Shown: one piece after another, positions 27,430 to 36,367 of the stretch
How the letters are laid out: every line of letters begins with the position of its first letter
How positions within the stretch are numbered: the first letter of the stretch is position 1
Assembly: GCF_900475285.1 (NCBI RefSeq)
Contig: NZ_LS483370.1
Span: forward strand, 944,001-1,008,000
Source of the DNA: Pseudomonas taetrolens
Lineage (GTDB): Bacteria; Pseudomonadota; Gammaproteobacteria; Pseudomonadales; Pseudomonadaceae
Length of the DNA stretch: 64,000 nt
Direction of reading: 5' to 3'
Notes under the pieces: generated by a model
Databases searched by the model: none
What the model was told of the DNA's origin: nothing
What the model saw: the letters and a program-made list of their open reading frames with translations, nothing else
Program-made: the position numbers and the translations under genes

Positions 27430-29844
27430 TTAGTCAGCCAGTTTGAACGCCATTACATAGTCACCTTTTTTGGTGCCCAGACCGCCATGACCGCCAGCCA
27501 TGACCAGCACATATTGAGTGCCGTCCTTACCGGTGTAGGTCATTGGGGTGGTCTGGCCGCCAGCAGGCAGACGACCTTCCCACAGTACTTTGCCGTTGCT
27601 CACGTCGTAAGCACGCAGGTACTGGTCAAGGGTGCCGCTCAGGAAGGCAACACCACCTGCGGTGGTGAAGGTGCCGCCCAGGCTTGGGACGCCCATCGAC
27701 AATGGAATTGGAACCGGCGAGCTGTCACGCACGGTGCCGTTTTTGTGTTTCCAGATCACGTTGTTGTTGGTCAGGTCGACCGCTGCAACATAACCCCACG
27801 CCGGCGCCTGACAAGGCAGGCCCAGTGGCGACAGCAGAGGCTCAAGGATCACGCCGTAAGGTGCGCCTTTGTTCGGTTGAACACCGGAGGTTTCGCCTTT
27901 GCGCGGGCCCATTGCAGCCACATCGGCCTGTGGAACCAGCTTGGAGGTGAAGGCCATGTAGCTCGGGTTCAGGAATGCAATCTGACGAACCGGGTCAACC
28001 GAGATGCCGCCCCAGTCGAACACGCCGAAGTTACCTGGATACACAATCGAACCTTGCAGCGATGGCGGAGTGTACATGCCGTCGTAACGCAGGGATTTGA
28101 AGTTGATCCGGCACAGCATCTGATCGAAAGGTGTTACACCCCACATGTCACGTTCGGTCAGGACCGGCGGGATCATGTTCAGGTCTGAACGAGGTTGAGT
28201 CGGTGCCGTATGGTCGCCTTCTACAGCGCCACCCGGAACCGGGATTTCGTGGATCGGTACGATGTCTTCACCGGTGTTGCGGTCCAGAACGTAGATGCTG
28301 CCCTGTTTGGTGGAAGCCAACAGAGCCTTTTTCACGCCATCAGCCGTTTTCAGGTCCATCAGAGTTGGTTGACCACCCACGTCCATGTCCCACAGGTCAT
28401 GGTGAGTGAGCGGACGGTACCAACGGACTTTACCGGTCTTGATGTCCAGAGCCGTGATGCCTGCGGCATAACGCTCGGAATCTTCGGTACGGTCGCCGCC
28501 ATATTGGTCTGGCGTCTGGTTGCCCATCGGCAGGTACAGCATGCCGAGGTCTTCGTCGACGGCAAACATCGACCACATGTTAGGCGAGTTACGAGTGTAG
28601 GTCTGGCCTTCGGTAATCGGCGTGGTGTCTTCCGGATTGCCGCTGTCCCAGTTCCACACCAGCTTGCCGGTACGTACGTCGTACGCACGGATCACGCCCG
28701 ATGGTTCGTCGGTGGAGATGTTGTCGGTCACGTGGCCGCCAATCACAACCAGATCTTTGGTCACGGCAGGTGGCGAGGTGGAGTAGTAGCCACCGGGAGC
28801 AAAGTTGCCGATGTTGTGACGCAGATCAACTGCACCATTGGTGCCGAAGTCTTCACACACTTTGCCAGTGTCGGCGTTCAGTGCGATCAGGCGGGTGTCG
28901 GCAGTCGGCAGGAACAGGCGGCGTGGGCACGAGTTGCTCGAAGTGGCAGCAGGCTCGGCAGCGCTTTGTTCGGTGCTGGCTTTGGCGTAGGTGTTTTCGT
29001 CGTGATAAGTCACGCCGCGGCAGGTCATGTGCGCCCAGCCTTTGAAGTTTTCAGCGTTCTGAGTGCTGATCTTCGGGTCGTAGCGCCAGATTTCCTTGCC
29101 GCTGTCCGGGTCAAGAGCAATGACCTGGCTGTGCGGAGTACACACGTACAGCATGCCATTGACTTTCAGCGGGGTATTTTCGGCCGTTGTTTCGCCGGGA
29201 TCGCCATCATTCGGAATGTCACCGGTACGGAATGTCCAGGCTGGAACCAGCTTGTGGGCATTTTCCGGAGTGATTTCCTTCAGCGGCGAGTAACGGTCAC
29301 CATAAGCGGTACGACCGTAGGACTGCCAGTCACCATCGGGCATTGCCGGTGCGGTGTTGGTCATGTCAGGTACGGCATCACGGTCCAGCTGGCCTTTGAT
29401 TTCACCCGGGCTGGTGAACTGGCTGGCCAATGCAGCCAGGCCGGCCAATACCACGGCAACGCTCAGCGCGCCGGTAGCAACCGGTGCCGGTTGACCGCGC
29501 AGAACCGGACGACGGAACCATGGCAGCAACAGCACAATACCGATGGCAAACCACAGGGCCAGACGCGGCACCAGCTGCCACCAGTCCAGGCCGACTTCTA
29601 CCAGGGCCCAGACAGTGCTGGCGAACAACACCAGTGCGTACAGGCCCAGAGCGGCGCGACGTCCAGCTATCAGCAAGGCGCCCGATAGCCCGAAGCCAAT
29701 ACCGGCCAGCAGGTAATACATCGACCCGCCGAGTGTGACCAGCTTGATACCCCCGGCCAACATGGCCAGGCCCATTAGCAGCAGCAAGATACCGAGGAGG
29801 CTCGGTAGCAAGCGACTGCGACTGAAAGCACCATCAGTGCTCAT
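27430..29844 (-). CDS. gcd: membrane-bound PQQ-dependent glucose dehydrogenase
   Basis: An 804-residue quinoprotein that oxidises glucose to gluconolactone in the periplasm and feeds electrons to ubiquinone. The first ~140 residues hold five membrane helices (LLPSLLGILLLLMGLAML and following). The rest is the eight-bladed PQQ propeller, with blade motifs such as GDRYSPLKEITPENAHKL, YDPKISTQNAENFKGWAHMTCRGV and the C-terminal GGHGGLGTKKGDY. Length is normal. It is followed downstream only by the terminator and preceded on the same strand by the porin oprB, forming a glucose uptake/oxidation locus. Confidence 0.97.
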   Translation of the reverse strand: MSTDGAFSRSRLLPSLLGILLLLMGLAMLAGGIKLVTLGGSMYYLLAGIGFGLSGALLIAGRRAALGLYALVLFASTVWALVEVGLDWWQLVPRLALWFAIGIVLLLPWFRRPVLRGQPAPVATGALSVAVVLAGLAALASQFTSPGEIKGQLDRDAVPDMTNTAPAMPDGDWQSYGRTAYGDRYSPLKEITPENAHKLVPAWTFRTGDIPNDGDPGETTAENTPLKVNGMLYVCTPHSQVIALDPDSGKEIWRYDPKISTQNAENFKGWAHMTCRGVTYHDENTYAKASTEQSAAEPAATSSNSCPRRLFLPTADTRLIALNADTGKVCEDFGTNGAVDLRHNIGNFAPGGYYSTSPPAVTKDLVVIGGHVTDNISTDEPSGVIRAYDVRTGKLVWNWDSGNPEDTTPITEGQTYTRNSPNMWSMFAVDEDLGMLYLPMGNQTPDQYGGDRTEDSERYAAGITALDIKTGKVRWYRPLTHHDLWDMDVGGQPTLMDLKTADGVKKALLASTKQGSIYVLDRNTGEDIVPIHEIPVPGGAVEGDHTAPTQPRSDLNMIPPVLTERDMWGVTPFDQMLCRINFKSLRYDGMYTPPSLQGSIVYPGNFGVFDWGGISVDPVRQIAFLNPSYMAFTSKLVPQADVAAMGPRKGETSGVQPNKGAPYGVILEPLLSPLGLPCQAPAWGYVAAVDLTNNNVIWKHKNGTVRDSSPVPIPLSMGVPSLGGTFTTAGGVAFLSGTLDQYLRAYDVSNGKVLWEGRLPAGGQTTPMTYTGKDGTQYVLVMAGGHGGLGTKKGDYVMAFKLAD

Positions 29845-29963
29845 AGTGTGGTTCTCCGTTACGTTAAAGGTGTACCCGCGAATGCTTGTCGTAATGACGG
29901 GCCGACGCGGGAATGAATCAACTGAAAAAAGTGTTTTGCTTCAAGTGGGCTACCGTTCGTTCA

Positions 29964-31346
29964 TCAGAACGAACTCTGGATCTTCAGGCCGCCGATCAGA
30001 GCGTCATCCAGCTTGCTGACACCACCCGGATGACGGATGTACTGCAGGTTCGGTCGAACGGTTAACCAGTTTGTGACATGGACGCTGTAGTACAGTTCAG
30101 CGCTGTACTCCGTATCCTGAGGTGGCAGGTAATCCGGGTTGTCAAAGTCGTAGATTGCACGTGCCTGATTGGTGGCCTGTGCATTTTTTCGGTACGCCGG
30201 ATTCACGTGAACACGTGCCATTGCAAAGCCGATGTCGTCCTTGGCCCGGGCATCGAACACACCTTTGTAGACGATGCCTGCCTGGATATAGTTATCGACG
30301 GCATTGGTTTTTTTGTCGTGCATCGTGGCATTGGCGAACACACTCAACCCCCTCGACTGATCGCTGGCGCGGGTAGTGAGCTGCTGTTGCACGCCCAGCC
30401 ACATCCCATGTTTGCTCGAACTGCTGCGGTAAGCCTCGCCGCTCAGTGCTGCCGGCTGACCATTGGCATCTTTGTAAACATCGGTTGCCTTGGCATTACT
30501 GTAGTAGTAACCCGCACGATACTCCCCTGGCAGGCCATTAATTTTTGGCGTCCATACCAGTTCAATCGGCATGACCGCGCCTTGGGTACCGCTGCCGCTG
30601 AGCTTGAAACCATTGCCGCGGTCCAGGTTGGACGGGTTTTGCTCATAGGCTCCGACCTGTGCGTACAGTTCAGGCGTGAGGTGATATTTGACGCGCAATG
30701 CCCACTGGCTGACGGGCCAGTTGTACCAAATGCTGCCGGCCCAGTTGCCAACCTGCGAGCCGCAGAACGCCAGGTTCTGGAAGTCGCACGGGAAGCTGTT
30801 GAAGTCTTCGCCTTGACCGAAACGGCCGACTTTGATGTCGAGTTTGCGGTCGAGAAACTTTTGCTGGTACCACATCTGGGTCAGACGCGTAGTTTGACCA
30901 CGGCCCCAGACTTCCTGAGCCGAGGTGAATCCGCCGACACGCGGGTCATTGATACGGTCATTGCTGATGTTGTTGCCGCTGCGGTGAGTCACCGTCAGTT
31001 GAAACTCAGCATCTTCCCAGCCCAAAATCTTCTGCAGGTCCAGGTGCGTCCCCAGGCCGAACTGATCGCTGTAGCGCGCGGTACGGTCGTGGTCATAGCC
31101 GCCATGCAGGTTGGAGCCTACTTCGCCCACGTAGTCGAGCGAGAAGCTATAGCCTTGTTTTTCCAGCTCGGTACGGGTACCGCCCCAATCGCCTAGCATC
31201 CACTTGGAGTCGCTATCGAAAGCGGGGGTCGCCTGCACACAGGCAGCAAAGCCCATAACGGTCAGACCGCCAATCAGGCCCAGGGTTTTTTGCCCGGCCA
31301 TAGGGCACAGCGCGCGGGGTTTGCGCAAAATCAAGAAGTTGGACAT
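29964..31346 (-). CDS. oprB: carbohydrate-selective porin OprB
   Basis: A 460-residue outer-membrane porin for glucose and related sugars. A signal peptide ends at ...AACVQA before TPAFDS, and the mature protein opens with the family motif WMLGDWGGTRTELEKQGYSF. Repeated amphipathic strands follow, and the sequence ends in Phe (IQSSF), the usual barrel insertion signal. The ATG at 31346 gives a long signal; an internal Met at 31301 (MAGQKTLGLIG) is an alternative. It lies upstream of gcd with 119 bp between, so partial co-transcription is likely. Palindromes typical of Cra/FruR sites lie about 95 and 135 bp upstream. Confidence 0.93.
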   Translation of the reverse strand: MSNFLILRKPRALCPMAGQKTLGLIGGLTVMGFAACVQATPAFDSDSKWMLGDWGGTRTELEKQGYSFSLDYVGEVGSNLHGGYDHDRTARYSDQFGLGTHLDLQKILGWEDAEFQLTVTHRSGNNISNDRINDPRVGGFTSAQEVWGRGQTTRLTQMWYQQKFLDRKLDIKVGRFGQGEDFNSFPCDFQNLAFCGSQVGNWAGSIWYNWPVSQWALRVKYHLTPELYAQVGAYEQNPSNLDRGNGFKLSGSGTQGAVMPIELVWTPKINGLPGEYRAGYYYSNAKATDVYKDANGQPAALSGEAYRSSSSKHGMWLGVQQQLTTRASDQSRGLSVFANATMHDKKTNAVDNYIQAGIVYKGVFDARAKDDIGFAMARVHVNPAYRKNAQATNQARAIYDFDNPDYLPPQDTEYSAELYYSVHVTNWLTVRPNLQYIRHPGGVSKLDDALIGGLKIQSSF

Positions 31347-31439
31347 AGGTCGAGGTGCGAGTCTTTATAGGTATGAGTGTGTCGTGGGTAGCGCTGTCTT
31401 GATAGACAGGACTGATCCTTCAAGAGTTAAGGGGCGGTA

Positions 31440-31490
31440 TGAAACGTTTCAGCCCTTAATGTGGAAATGATAAAGGCAGGAAACGTTTAG
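31440..31490 (-). promoter_or_regulatory. Cra/FruR-type operator pair upstream of oprB
   Basis: TGAAACGTTTCA (31440-31451) is a perfect 12-bp palindrome identical to the enterobacterial Cra (FruR) consensus core. A second copy, GGAAACGTTTAG (31479-31490), keeps the central GAAACGTTT. Both lie 94-144 bp ahead of the oprB start. LacI-family regulators such as FruR or PtxS recognise this kind of site; which one acts here is not known. Confidence 0.6.
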
Positions 31491-31625
31491 AAACAGCACT
31501 TTAAATGACATGGATCATTTCGGAATCGGTAACAGTGGGCTGCGACCCTTCGTCTCAGTGGTTTTTTGTCTCAGACAGTGCGGGCTCCAAAGCGGGGGGA
31601 GCCCTTGTGCTGTCTGGCCTGCAGC

Positions 31626-33662
31626 TTAGAAGGTGGTGCGTAGCCCTACCTCTATTCCTCGTCCCGGCGCTGGTGCGATGTCGCGCAAAATTGAGCTGGC
31701 ATAACGCACGGTCTGGTTGGTCAGGTTGTCGCCTTTGACGAATGCCAGCCACTGGCTACTGCCGAGATCAAAATGGTATCCGGCGCTTGCGCCCAACGTG
31801 GTGTAGCCATCAGTACCTGTTTCGTTTTCCGGAACTCTGCCTTGATTGCTGGCGTGCTCGACGTCTATTCGTGCCTGCCAGCGATCCCGCTCCCATAGCA
31901 AACCGCTGCTCAGGCGCAGGGGCGCGATCCGTGGCAGCGGCTCGCCGGTGTCGAGATTGGTGGCTCGGGTGTAGTCGCCTGACAGTTCAAGTGCGAACTT
32001 GCCGTATGCACTTTCGCCAAGCTGCCAGAGATCCTTGGCTTCAAAGCCGGTGAAGCGTGCTCTGACCCCGGAATAGGTGTATTCGGGGATACCGTCGGCG
32101 TCAGGTTCTCCTTCGTCGTTAAGTGTGCGACCAGTTCCCAGCAGACCGATGTAATTGGAAAAATGGCTGTAAAACACGCCGACACTGCCTTTGTGGGTGC
32201 CATTATCAAAACGCAGTGCCAGATCGCTGGACATGGCTTTTTCTTTCGAAAGGTTGGCATTGCCCACTTCATAAGTGCCCGTGGCGACATGAGCGCCGTT
32301 GGCGTAGAGCTCGTAGAACGTAGGGGCGCGTTCGGTATAGCCCAGCGTGGCAGCCACCGACCAGATGGGCGTCAGCGTGAAAACTGCGCCGGATGAGAGG
32401 CTGCCAGTGGTAAAGCGATTGGAGCGGTCGGCTGCGTTAAAGCGCTCATTGCCCTTGGCGTCCGGGTCGACCACCGTATGTTCCAGCCGCCCGCCCAGGC
32501 TGAGCGAGAGACGCTCGGTGGCCTGCAGCTCTTCGAGAATAAACAGCGCGCCGCTGTTGGTATCGGTCTGAGGCACGAAGGCCTCTTCACCCAGTGCTGA
32601 AAATTCATTGCGATTAATTTGCGCGCCGACCACCCCGTTCAGGGCTCCGAAAGGGACATGACGTGCTTCAACACGGGCCTCATAGCCCTTGTTCTTGAAC
32701 ACAGTACCGATCTCGCCCCCTTCTATTTCGCGGTGTTCATAGTCGGTATAGCCCGCGTCGAATTTCAACGAGGTGAACGGACCTTGCAGGTTGCGCAGTT
32801 CGGAGGCAAAGGCGTAGTGATCCTGCTTCATGCGGATGCGTACATCCTGCTCGGCTGGTGAACCGTAATTAGCGTCATACGTGCTGTAGGACAGACCCGC
32901 ATAACCATCGTCCCAGGTGTAGGAGCCGCCCACCGCGCCGCCATCCTGACGACCATTGCTATTACCCAAGCGTCCTTTTTTACCGTCACCGTCTTCGCTT
33001 TCCGGAGCATGACGACTGCGCGCTTCTCCGGGGATTTTCAGGTCGCTGAATGTGCGGGAGTTAGCGTCCAGATGCAGGGCGAAGCGCCCATCACCGGCTT
33101 CGAGTTTGCCTGCGCCGCTGCGGGTCGTGGCAGCTCCCCCGTAGCGCAGCTCTCCGGCGCCCTGAATGCCTTCAATGGCCTCGGTGGGGATGCGGTTGTC
33201 GAAGGTATTGACCACGCCGCCAATGGCATTACCGCCGTACAGAAGCGCGGCCGGGCCACGAACGATTTCAATGCGCTCGACAGTGACCGGATCCAGTGGC
33301 ACCGCGTGATCGTAGGACAGCGACGAGGCATCCAGCGCGCCAACACCGTTACGCAGAACACGAATGCGATCGCCGTCCAGCCCGCGAATGATGGGACGGC
33401 TGGCGCCCGGGCCGAAGTAGGACGAAGACACCCCGGGTTGTTTATTCAGGGTCTCACCCAAGCTGCCTTGCTGCTGCAAGGTCAGGTCATCCCCTTCCAG
33501 TACCGTGGTCGGTGAGGCGAGCTGGATGCTCCCCAAGGGATTGCCGGTAATAACTTGGGGTTGCAACTCCAGCGCGTAGACCGGAGAGGAGATCAGCAGT
33601 GCGGTGGCCAGCGGCGTCAGGCGCAGGCGACGCACGTGACGGGGGAGAGCGGGGGATGACAT
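31626..33662 (-). CDS. znuD: TonB-dependent outer-membrane receptor, ZnuD-like (zinc)
   Basis: A 678-residue receptor. Signal peptide (RLTPLATALLISSPVYA), plug domain from about residue 40 to 160 (TLNKQPGVSSSYFGPGASRPIIRGLDGDRIRVLRNGVG; ERIEIVRGPAALLYGGNAIGGVVN), then the 22-strand barrel ending in a C-terminal Phe (VGLRTTF). Plug sequence and gene order (next to oprB and gcd in P. putida) match the zinc receptor group. The extracellular-loop segment SRHAPESEDGDGKKG is rich in potential metal ligands. The start at 33662 follows AAGGAACC; a frame open to 33821 would cover the promoter and is rejected. Two Zur-box-like sites just upstream support zinc repression. Confidence 0.88.
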   Translation of the reverse strand: MSSPALPRHVRRLRLTPLATALLISSPVYALELQPQVITGNPLGSIQLASPTTVLEGDDLTLQQQGSLGETLNKQPGVSSSYFGPGASRPIIRGLDGDRIRVLRNGVGALDASSLSYDHAVPLDPVTVERIEIVRGPAALLYGGNAIGGVVNTFDNRIPTEAIEGIQGAGELRYGGAATTRSGAGKLEAGDGRFALHLDANSRTFSDLKIPGEARSRHAPESEDGDGKKGRLGNSNGRQDGGAVGGSYTWDDGYAGLSYSTYDANYGSPAEQDVRIRMKQDHYAFASELRNLQGPFTSLKFDAGYTDYEHREIEGGEIGTVFKNKGYEARVEARHVPFGALNGVVGAQINRNEFSALGEEAFVPQTDTNSGALFILEELQATERLSLSLGGRLEHTVVDPDAKGNERFNAADRSNRFTTGSLSSGAVFTLTPIWSVAATLGYTERAPTFYELYANGAHVATGTYEVGNANLSKEKAMSSDLALRFDNGTHKGSVGVFYSHFSNYIGLLGTGRTLNDEGEPDADGIPEYTYSGVRARFTGFEAKDLWQLGESAYGKFALELSGDYTRATNLDTGEPLPRIAPLRLSSGLLWERDRWQARIDVEHASNQGRVPENETGTDGYTTLGASAGYHFDLGSSQWLAFVKGDNLTNQTVRYASSILRDIAPAPGRGIEVGLRTTF

Positions 33663-33699
33663 TGCAGGTTCCTTGGCAGAGAGGGGGCGTTCAACGCAG

Positions 33700-33731
33700 G
33701 TTATGATATTAACTGTTGTTACAATATAACA
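33700..33731 (-). promoter_or_regulatory. tandem Zur boxes upstream of the zinc receptor
   Basis: TGTTACAATATAACA (33717-33731) matches the gamma-proteobacterial Zur core TGTTATAWTATAACA at 14 of 15 positions. Next to it, GTTATGATATTAAC (33700-33713) is a second near-palindrome of the same type. They lie 38-69 bp ahead of the receptor ATG, where a bound repressor would block transcription under zinc sufficiency. Confidence 0.8.
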
Positions 33732-33872
33732 TCTCTTTTGTGATCGCCGAGCGGAACTTTTTTGCCAGTCATCAGCCATAGCTAAACTCAGTCGCGGGCG
33801 AATGCGCTTCCCCCTGAGCAAGTGCTCGGCTATGGTGCGCGGCTTTCCCTCTCTTGCTTAAAAAGGCTCGGC

Positions 33873-34103
33873 ATGACTGAACCCAATAACAACCCATTGC
33901 ATGGCGTGACGCTGGAACAGATCCTCACGGCGCTGGTAGCGCATTACGAATGGGAAGGGCTGGCTGAGCGTATCGATATACGCTGCTTCAAGAGTGACCC
34001 GAGCATAAAGTCGAGCCTGACGTTTTTGCGCAAAACGCCGTGGGCACGGGAAAAGGTCGAGAAGCTCTACGTGAAGTACGCCCGCACCAAACGCGAGCGT
34101 TGA
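33873..34103 (+). CDS. VF530 family DNA-binding protein
   Basis: A 76-residue basic protein with the small VF530/DUF2132 fold ([54 protein letters not shown] split over helices). Family members are conserved, compact, and proposed to bind DNA; no specific role is established. The ATG at 33873 is preferred because the frame upstream (to 33822) lacks a ribosome site. It is followed after 7 bp by the Pr6Pr gene, suggesting a two-gene unit. Confidence 0.85.
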   Translation: MTEPNNNPLHGVTLEQILTALVAHYEWEGLAERIDIRCFKSDPSIKSSLTFLRKTPWAREKVEKLYVKYARTKRER

Positions 34104-34110
34104 CCCGTTC

Positions 34111-34785
34111 ATGAGTCCTCGGTGGGGGAGATGGAGCACTGCGCAAAAGCAGCGGCTGTTTACCCTGATGGCATTACTGGGATGGGGCGGGCTGGCTATT
34201 CAGCTTTATCTGATATTGCTTGGCCGCTGGATGTCGGACGCCAGTTTGCTGGGCGGCCTGGTGAATTATTTCAGTTTTTTCACCATCCTCACCAACATAC
34301 TGGCCGCGGCTGTTCTGACCTGCGCTGCGGACCATCGTGAGTCCACAAAGTGTCAGGCGTTTTTTTTGCAGCCGTGGGTCAGTAGCGGCATTACCGTCAG
34401 CATTATCGTTGTCGGAGTGGCTTACAACGTGCTGCTGCGTCAGCTCTGGCAACCTCAAGGGATGCAATGGCTGGCGAATGAGTTACTGCACAATGTCATG
34501 CCTGTCCTGTTTACGTTGTATTGGTGGTTTTTTGTCCCCAAGGGCTTGCTGCGATTGAGGCATATCGGATTATGGGTGCTGTATCCGATCCTGTACTTCG
34601 CCTGCATTTTGTTGCGTGGAGATCTGCTGGGCTTTTACCCGTATCCGTTTATTGATGTCGACAACCTGGGTTATGTGCAGGCCTGTATCAATGCCAGCGG
34701 GATCCTGGCGGGTTTTGTAGGGATGGCGTTGGTCGCGGTGGGCCTGGATCGGTTGTCCGGGGGCAGGGCCCGGCCTCAGGCGTAG
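34111..34785 (+). CDS. Pr6Pr family membrane protein
   Basis: A 224-residue protein with about six membrane helices (LFTLMALLGWGGLAIQLYLILL, LVNYFSFFTILTNILAAAVL, VSIIVVGVAYNVLL and others). The conserved FSFFTILTNI, a His in LLHNVMPVLF and the DLLGFYPYPFID stretch identify the Pr6Pr/FAR-17a-AIG1-like group. In eukaryotes, AIG1 members hydrolyse fatty-acid esters; the bacterial role is unknown. Confidence 0.8.
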   Translation: MSPRWGRWSTAQKQRLFTLMALLGWGGLAIQLYLILLGRWMSDASLLGGLVNYFSFFTILTNILAAAVLTCAADHRESTKCQAFFLQPWVSSGITVSIIVVGVAYNVLLRQLWQPQGMQWLANELLHNVMPVLFTLYWWFFVPKGLLRLRHIGLWVLYPILYFACILLRGDLLGFYPYPFIDVDNLGYVQACINASGILAGFVGMALVAVGLDRLSGGRARPQA

Positions 34786-34810
34786 CGGTAGCCACGTTGC
34801 ACTCAAAATT

Positions 34811-34841
34811 TTGTTGTCGCCGCCTGCGGCAGCGACAACAA
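34811..34841. repeat. stem-loop between the Pr6Pr gene and the ferric reductase gene
   Basis: TTGTTGTCGC (34811-34820) and GCGACAACAA (34832-34841) pair perfectly around a CCGC/GCGG inner stem. On the minus strand it is followed by AAATTTT, so it may terminate the reductase operon. Confidence 0.6.
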
Positions 34842-34898
34842 GGCCATTCATAGCAGTGGAGTGCGCTGCACACTTTAAAGCTTTTTCGTGAGGAGGAC

Positions 34899-35684
34899 TT
34901 ACGCCTCAGCGCTGTCATCCAGGCGCCAGTAACCTACCGCCTTGACGAACGCTTCGCTCAATCCATGACGGTCGAGCAATACTTTGCGCACCTTGCGTGA
35001 CAGTGCACTCTCCGTTGCGACCCAGGCGTATAGCGTGCCTTCGGGCAGCGACAGCTGTTCAACCGTCTCAAGCAGCGTGTGCGCCGGTGCATTGCGCTGG
35101 ACCCACGTCACGTCGACGGTAGCGGCACTGCACAAGGCTTGTTCTTCAGCTGCATCCTGCACCTCGACCACGACCTGAACACGGCGATTGGCGGGCAACT
35201 CTTCCAGGCGGCGAGCGATGGCCGGTAAAGCGGTTTCGTCACCAATCAACAGGTAACTGTCGAAGATATCCGGTACCACCATCGACCCGCGCGGGCCGCC
35301 GATGTGCAGGCACTGGCCAGGCTTGGCCTGAGCCGCCCAAGTGGCGGCGGGGCCATCACCATGCAATACAAAGTCGATGTCCAGCTCAAGGGTGTTCAGG
35401 TCATAGCGGCGCGGTGTGTAGTCACGCATCGGCGGCATCGCCTGGTTTTTCAAGCCGGCGCTTAATTCGAGCGTGTCCAGCATCGCCTGCTCTTCGGCGT
35501 TCTGCGGGAAGAAGAGTTTTACGTGATCATCGCTGCCCAAGCTGATAAAGCCCGCCAACTCCGGGCCACCCACAGTGATGCGTCGCATGCGCGGGGTCAG
35601 CTCGACCACCCGTAGCACTTCGAGTTTGCGGCGCTTTATTTCATGCATGACCCGGTGAATGGTCGGGGCGTTGGCAGTATTCAT
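34899..35684 (-). CDS. siderophore-interacting ferric reductase (NfeF/ViuB-like)
   Basis: A 261-residue FAD/NAD(P)H-type reductase that releases iron from siderophores in the cytosol. The FAD domain has the family motifs RRITVGGPEL and RDYTPRRYD. The middle has GGPRGSMVV, and the NADPH-binding part has YLLIGDETALPAI and the C-terminal GYWR. Its start overlaps the stop of the PadR regulator in ATGA, so repressor and reductase form an operon. In E. coli the corresponding pair, nfeR and nfeF (yqjI/yqjH), is divergently arranged. Confidence 0.9.
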   Translation of the reverse strand: MNTANAPTIHRVMHEIKRRKLEVLRVVELTPRMRRITVGGPELAGFISLGSDDHVKLFFPQNAEEQAMLDTLELSAGLKNQAMPPMRDYTPRRYDLNTLELDIDFVLHGDGPAATWAAQAKPGQCLHIGGPRGSMVVPDIFDSYLLIGDETALPAIARRLEELPANRRVQVVVEVQDAAEEQALCSAATVDVTWVQRNAPAHTLLETVEQLSLPEGTLYAWVATESALSRKVRKVLLDRHGLSEAFVKAVGYWRLDDSAEA

Positions 35685-36256
35685 TCGGGATTCTCCTGCG
35701 CAGACCGGGCCGTGACAGGCCCCTCGACGATGGCTTTGGCGGTGCTGTTGAGCAAGTCGCTGACCCGCGCTATCTCAACCGCATTCCAGCGACCGTGATG
35801 CATTTGCAAGGCATGGCGCAGGTTGTGTACCGCTTCATGAATTTCAGCGGGGCGATCATGGCCACGCAGGGAGCGTTTGCTGACGTCAATCCGTGTGCGC
35901 ACGCCGTTCAGGGCAATGGCTTGATCAGTCAGAGACTGGCGACCTGCATCGGTGACGGTATAGCGTTTTTTCCCGCCTTCAGCGTCACCCTGGATCAGTT
36001 CACTCTCTTCAAGAAAGGTCAGGGTCGGGTAGATAACGCCCGGACTCGGGCTGTAAGCACCGTCAAACATGCCTTCGATCTGGCGGATCAAGTCATAGCC
36101 ATGGCAAGGCTGCTCGGCGATCAGTGCCAGCAGCAGTAATTTCAAATCACCAGGGGCGAAGACCCTGGGCCCGCGCCCGCCGCGTTCGCGCCCGGGACGA
36201 TTTTCAAAGCCGTCTTGGCCGACACCCTGTGTTTTGTGGTGATGATGCTCTCTCAT
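35681..36256 (-). CDS. PadR-family metal-responsive repressor (NfeR/YqjI-like)
   Basis: A 191-residue regulator. The N terminus is His-rich (MREHHHHKTQG), as in the nickel-binding repressor YqjI of E. coli. The PadR winged helix follows (LKLLLLALIAEQPCHGYDLIRQIE, SPSPGVIYPTLTFLEESELI, RYTVTDAGRQSL). The C-terminal helix carries further His (EIHEAVHNLRHALQMHHGRW). Inferred role: represses its own operon and links iron-reductase expression to nickel or other metal stress. A 16-bp palindrome and a Fur-like box lie upstream. Confidence 0.85.
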   Translation of the reverse strand: MREHHHHKTQGVGQDGFENRPGRERGGRGPRVFAPGDLKLLLLALIAEQPCHGYDLIRQIEGMFDGAYSPSPGVIYPTLTFLEESELIQGDAEGGKKRYTVTDAGRQSLTDQAIALNGVRTRIDVSKRSLRGHDRPAEIHEAVHNLRHALQMHHGRWNAVEIARVSDLLNSTAKAIVEGPVTARSAQENPE

Positions 36257-36288
36257 ATCTCTTGCTCCTATTTTCGATAAGATAGAAC

Positions 36289-36304
36289 TTAAGATATATC
36301 TTAA
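36289..36304 (-). promoter_or_regulatory. palindromic operator candidate for the PadR regulator
   Basis: TTAAGATATATCTTAA is a perfect 16-bp palindrome 33 bp upstream of the padR-type gene start. PadR proteins bind such AT-rich dyads. Autoregulation is inferred. Confidence 0.6.
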
Positions 36305-36329
36305 TAGGCTGCAAACGCAGCAGACGAAC

Positions 36330-36348
36330 GGTAATGATTCTCATCATT
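36330..36348. promoter_or_regulatory. Fur-box-like site
   Basis: GGTAATGATTCTCATCATT matches the 19-bp Fur consensus GATAATGATAATCATTATC at 14 positions. It lies between the PadR/reductase operon and the end of the murein synthase gene, about 74 bp ahead of the regulator start. Iron repression of the reductase operon is the likely role. Confidence 0.65.
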
Positions 36349-36367
36349 GACCGTTTTGCCTTCACGC

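Noticed and set aside
28195..29688. 497-codon frame opposite gcd
   Set aside because: Antisense to a clear PQQ dehydrogenase; Val/His-rich composition typical of shadow frames.
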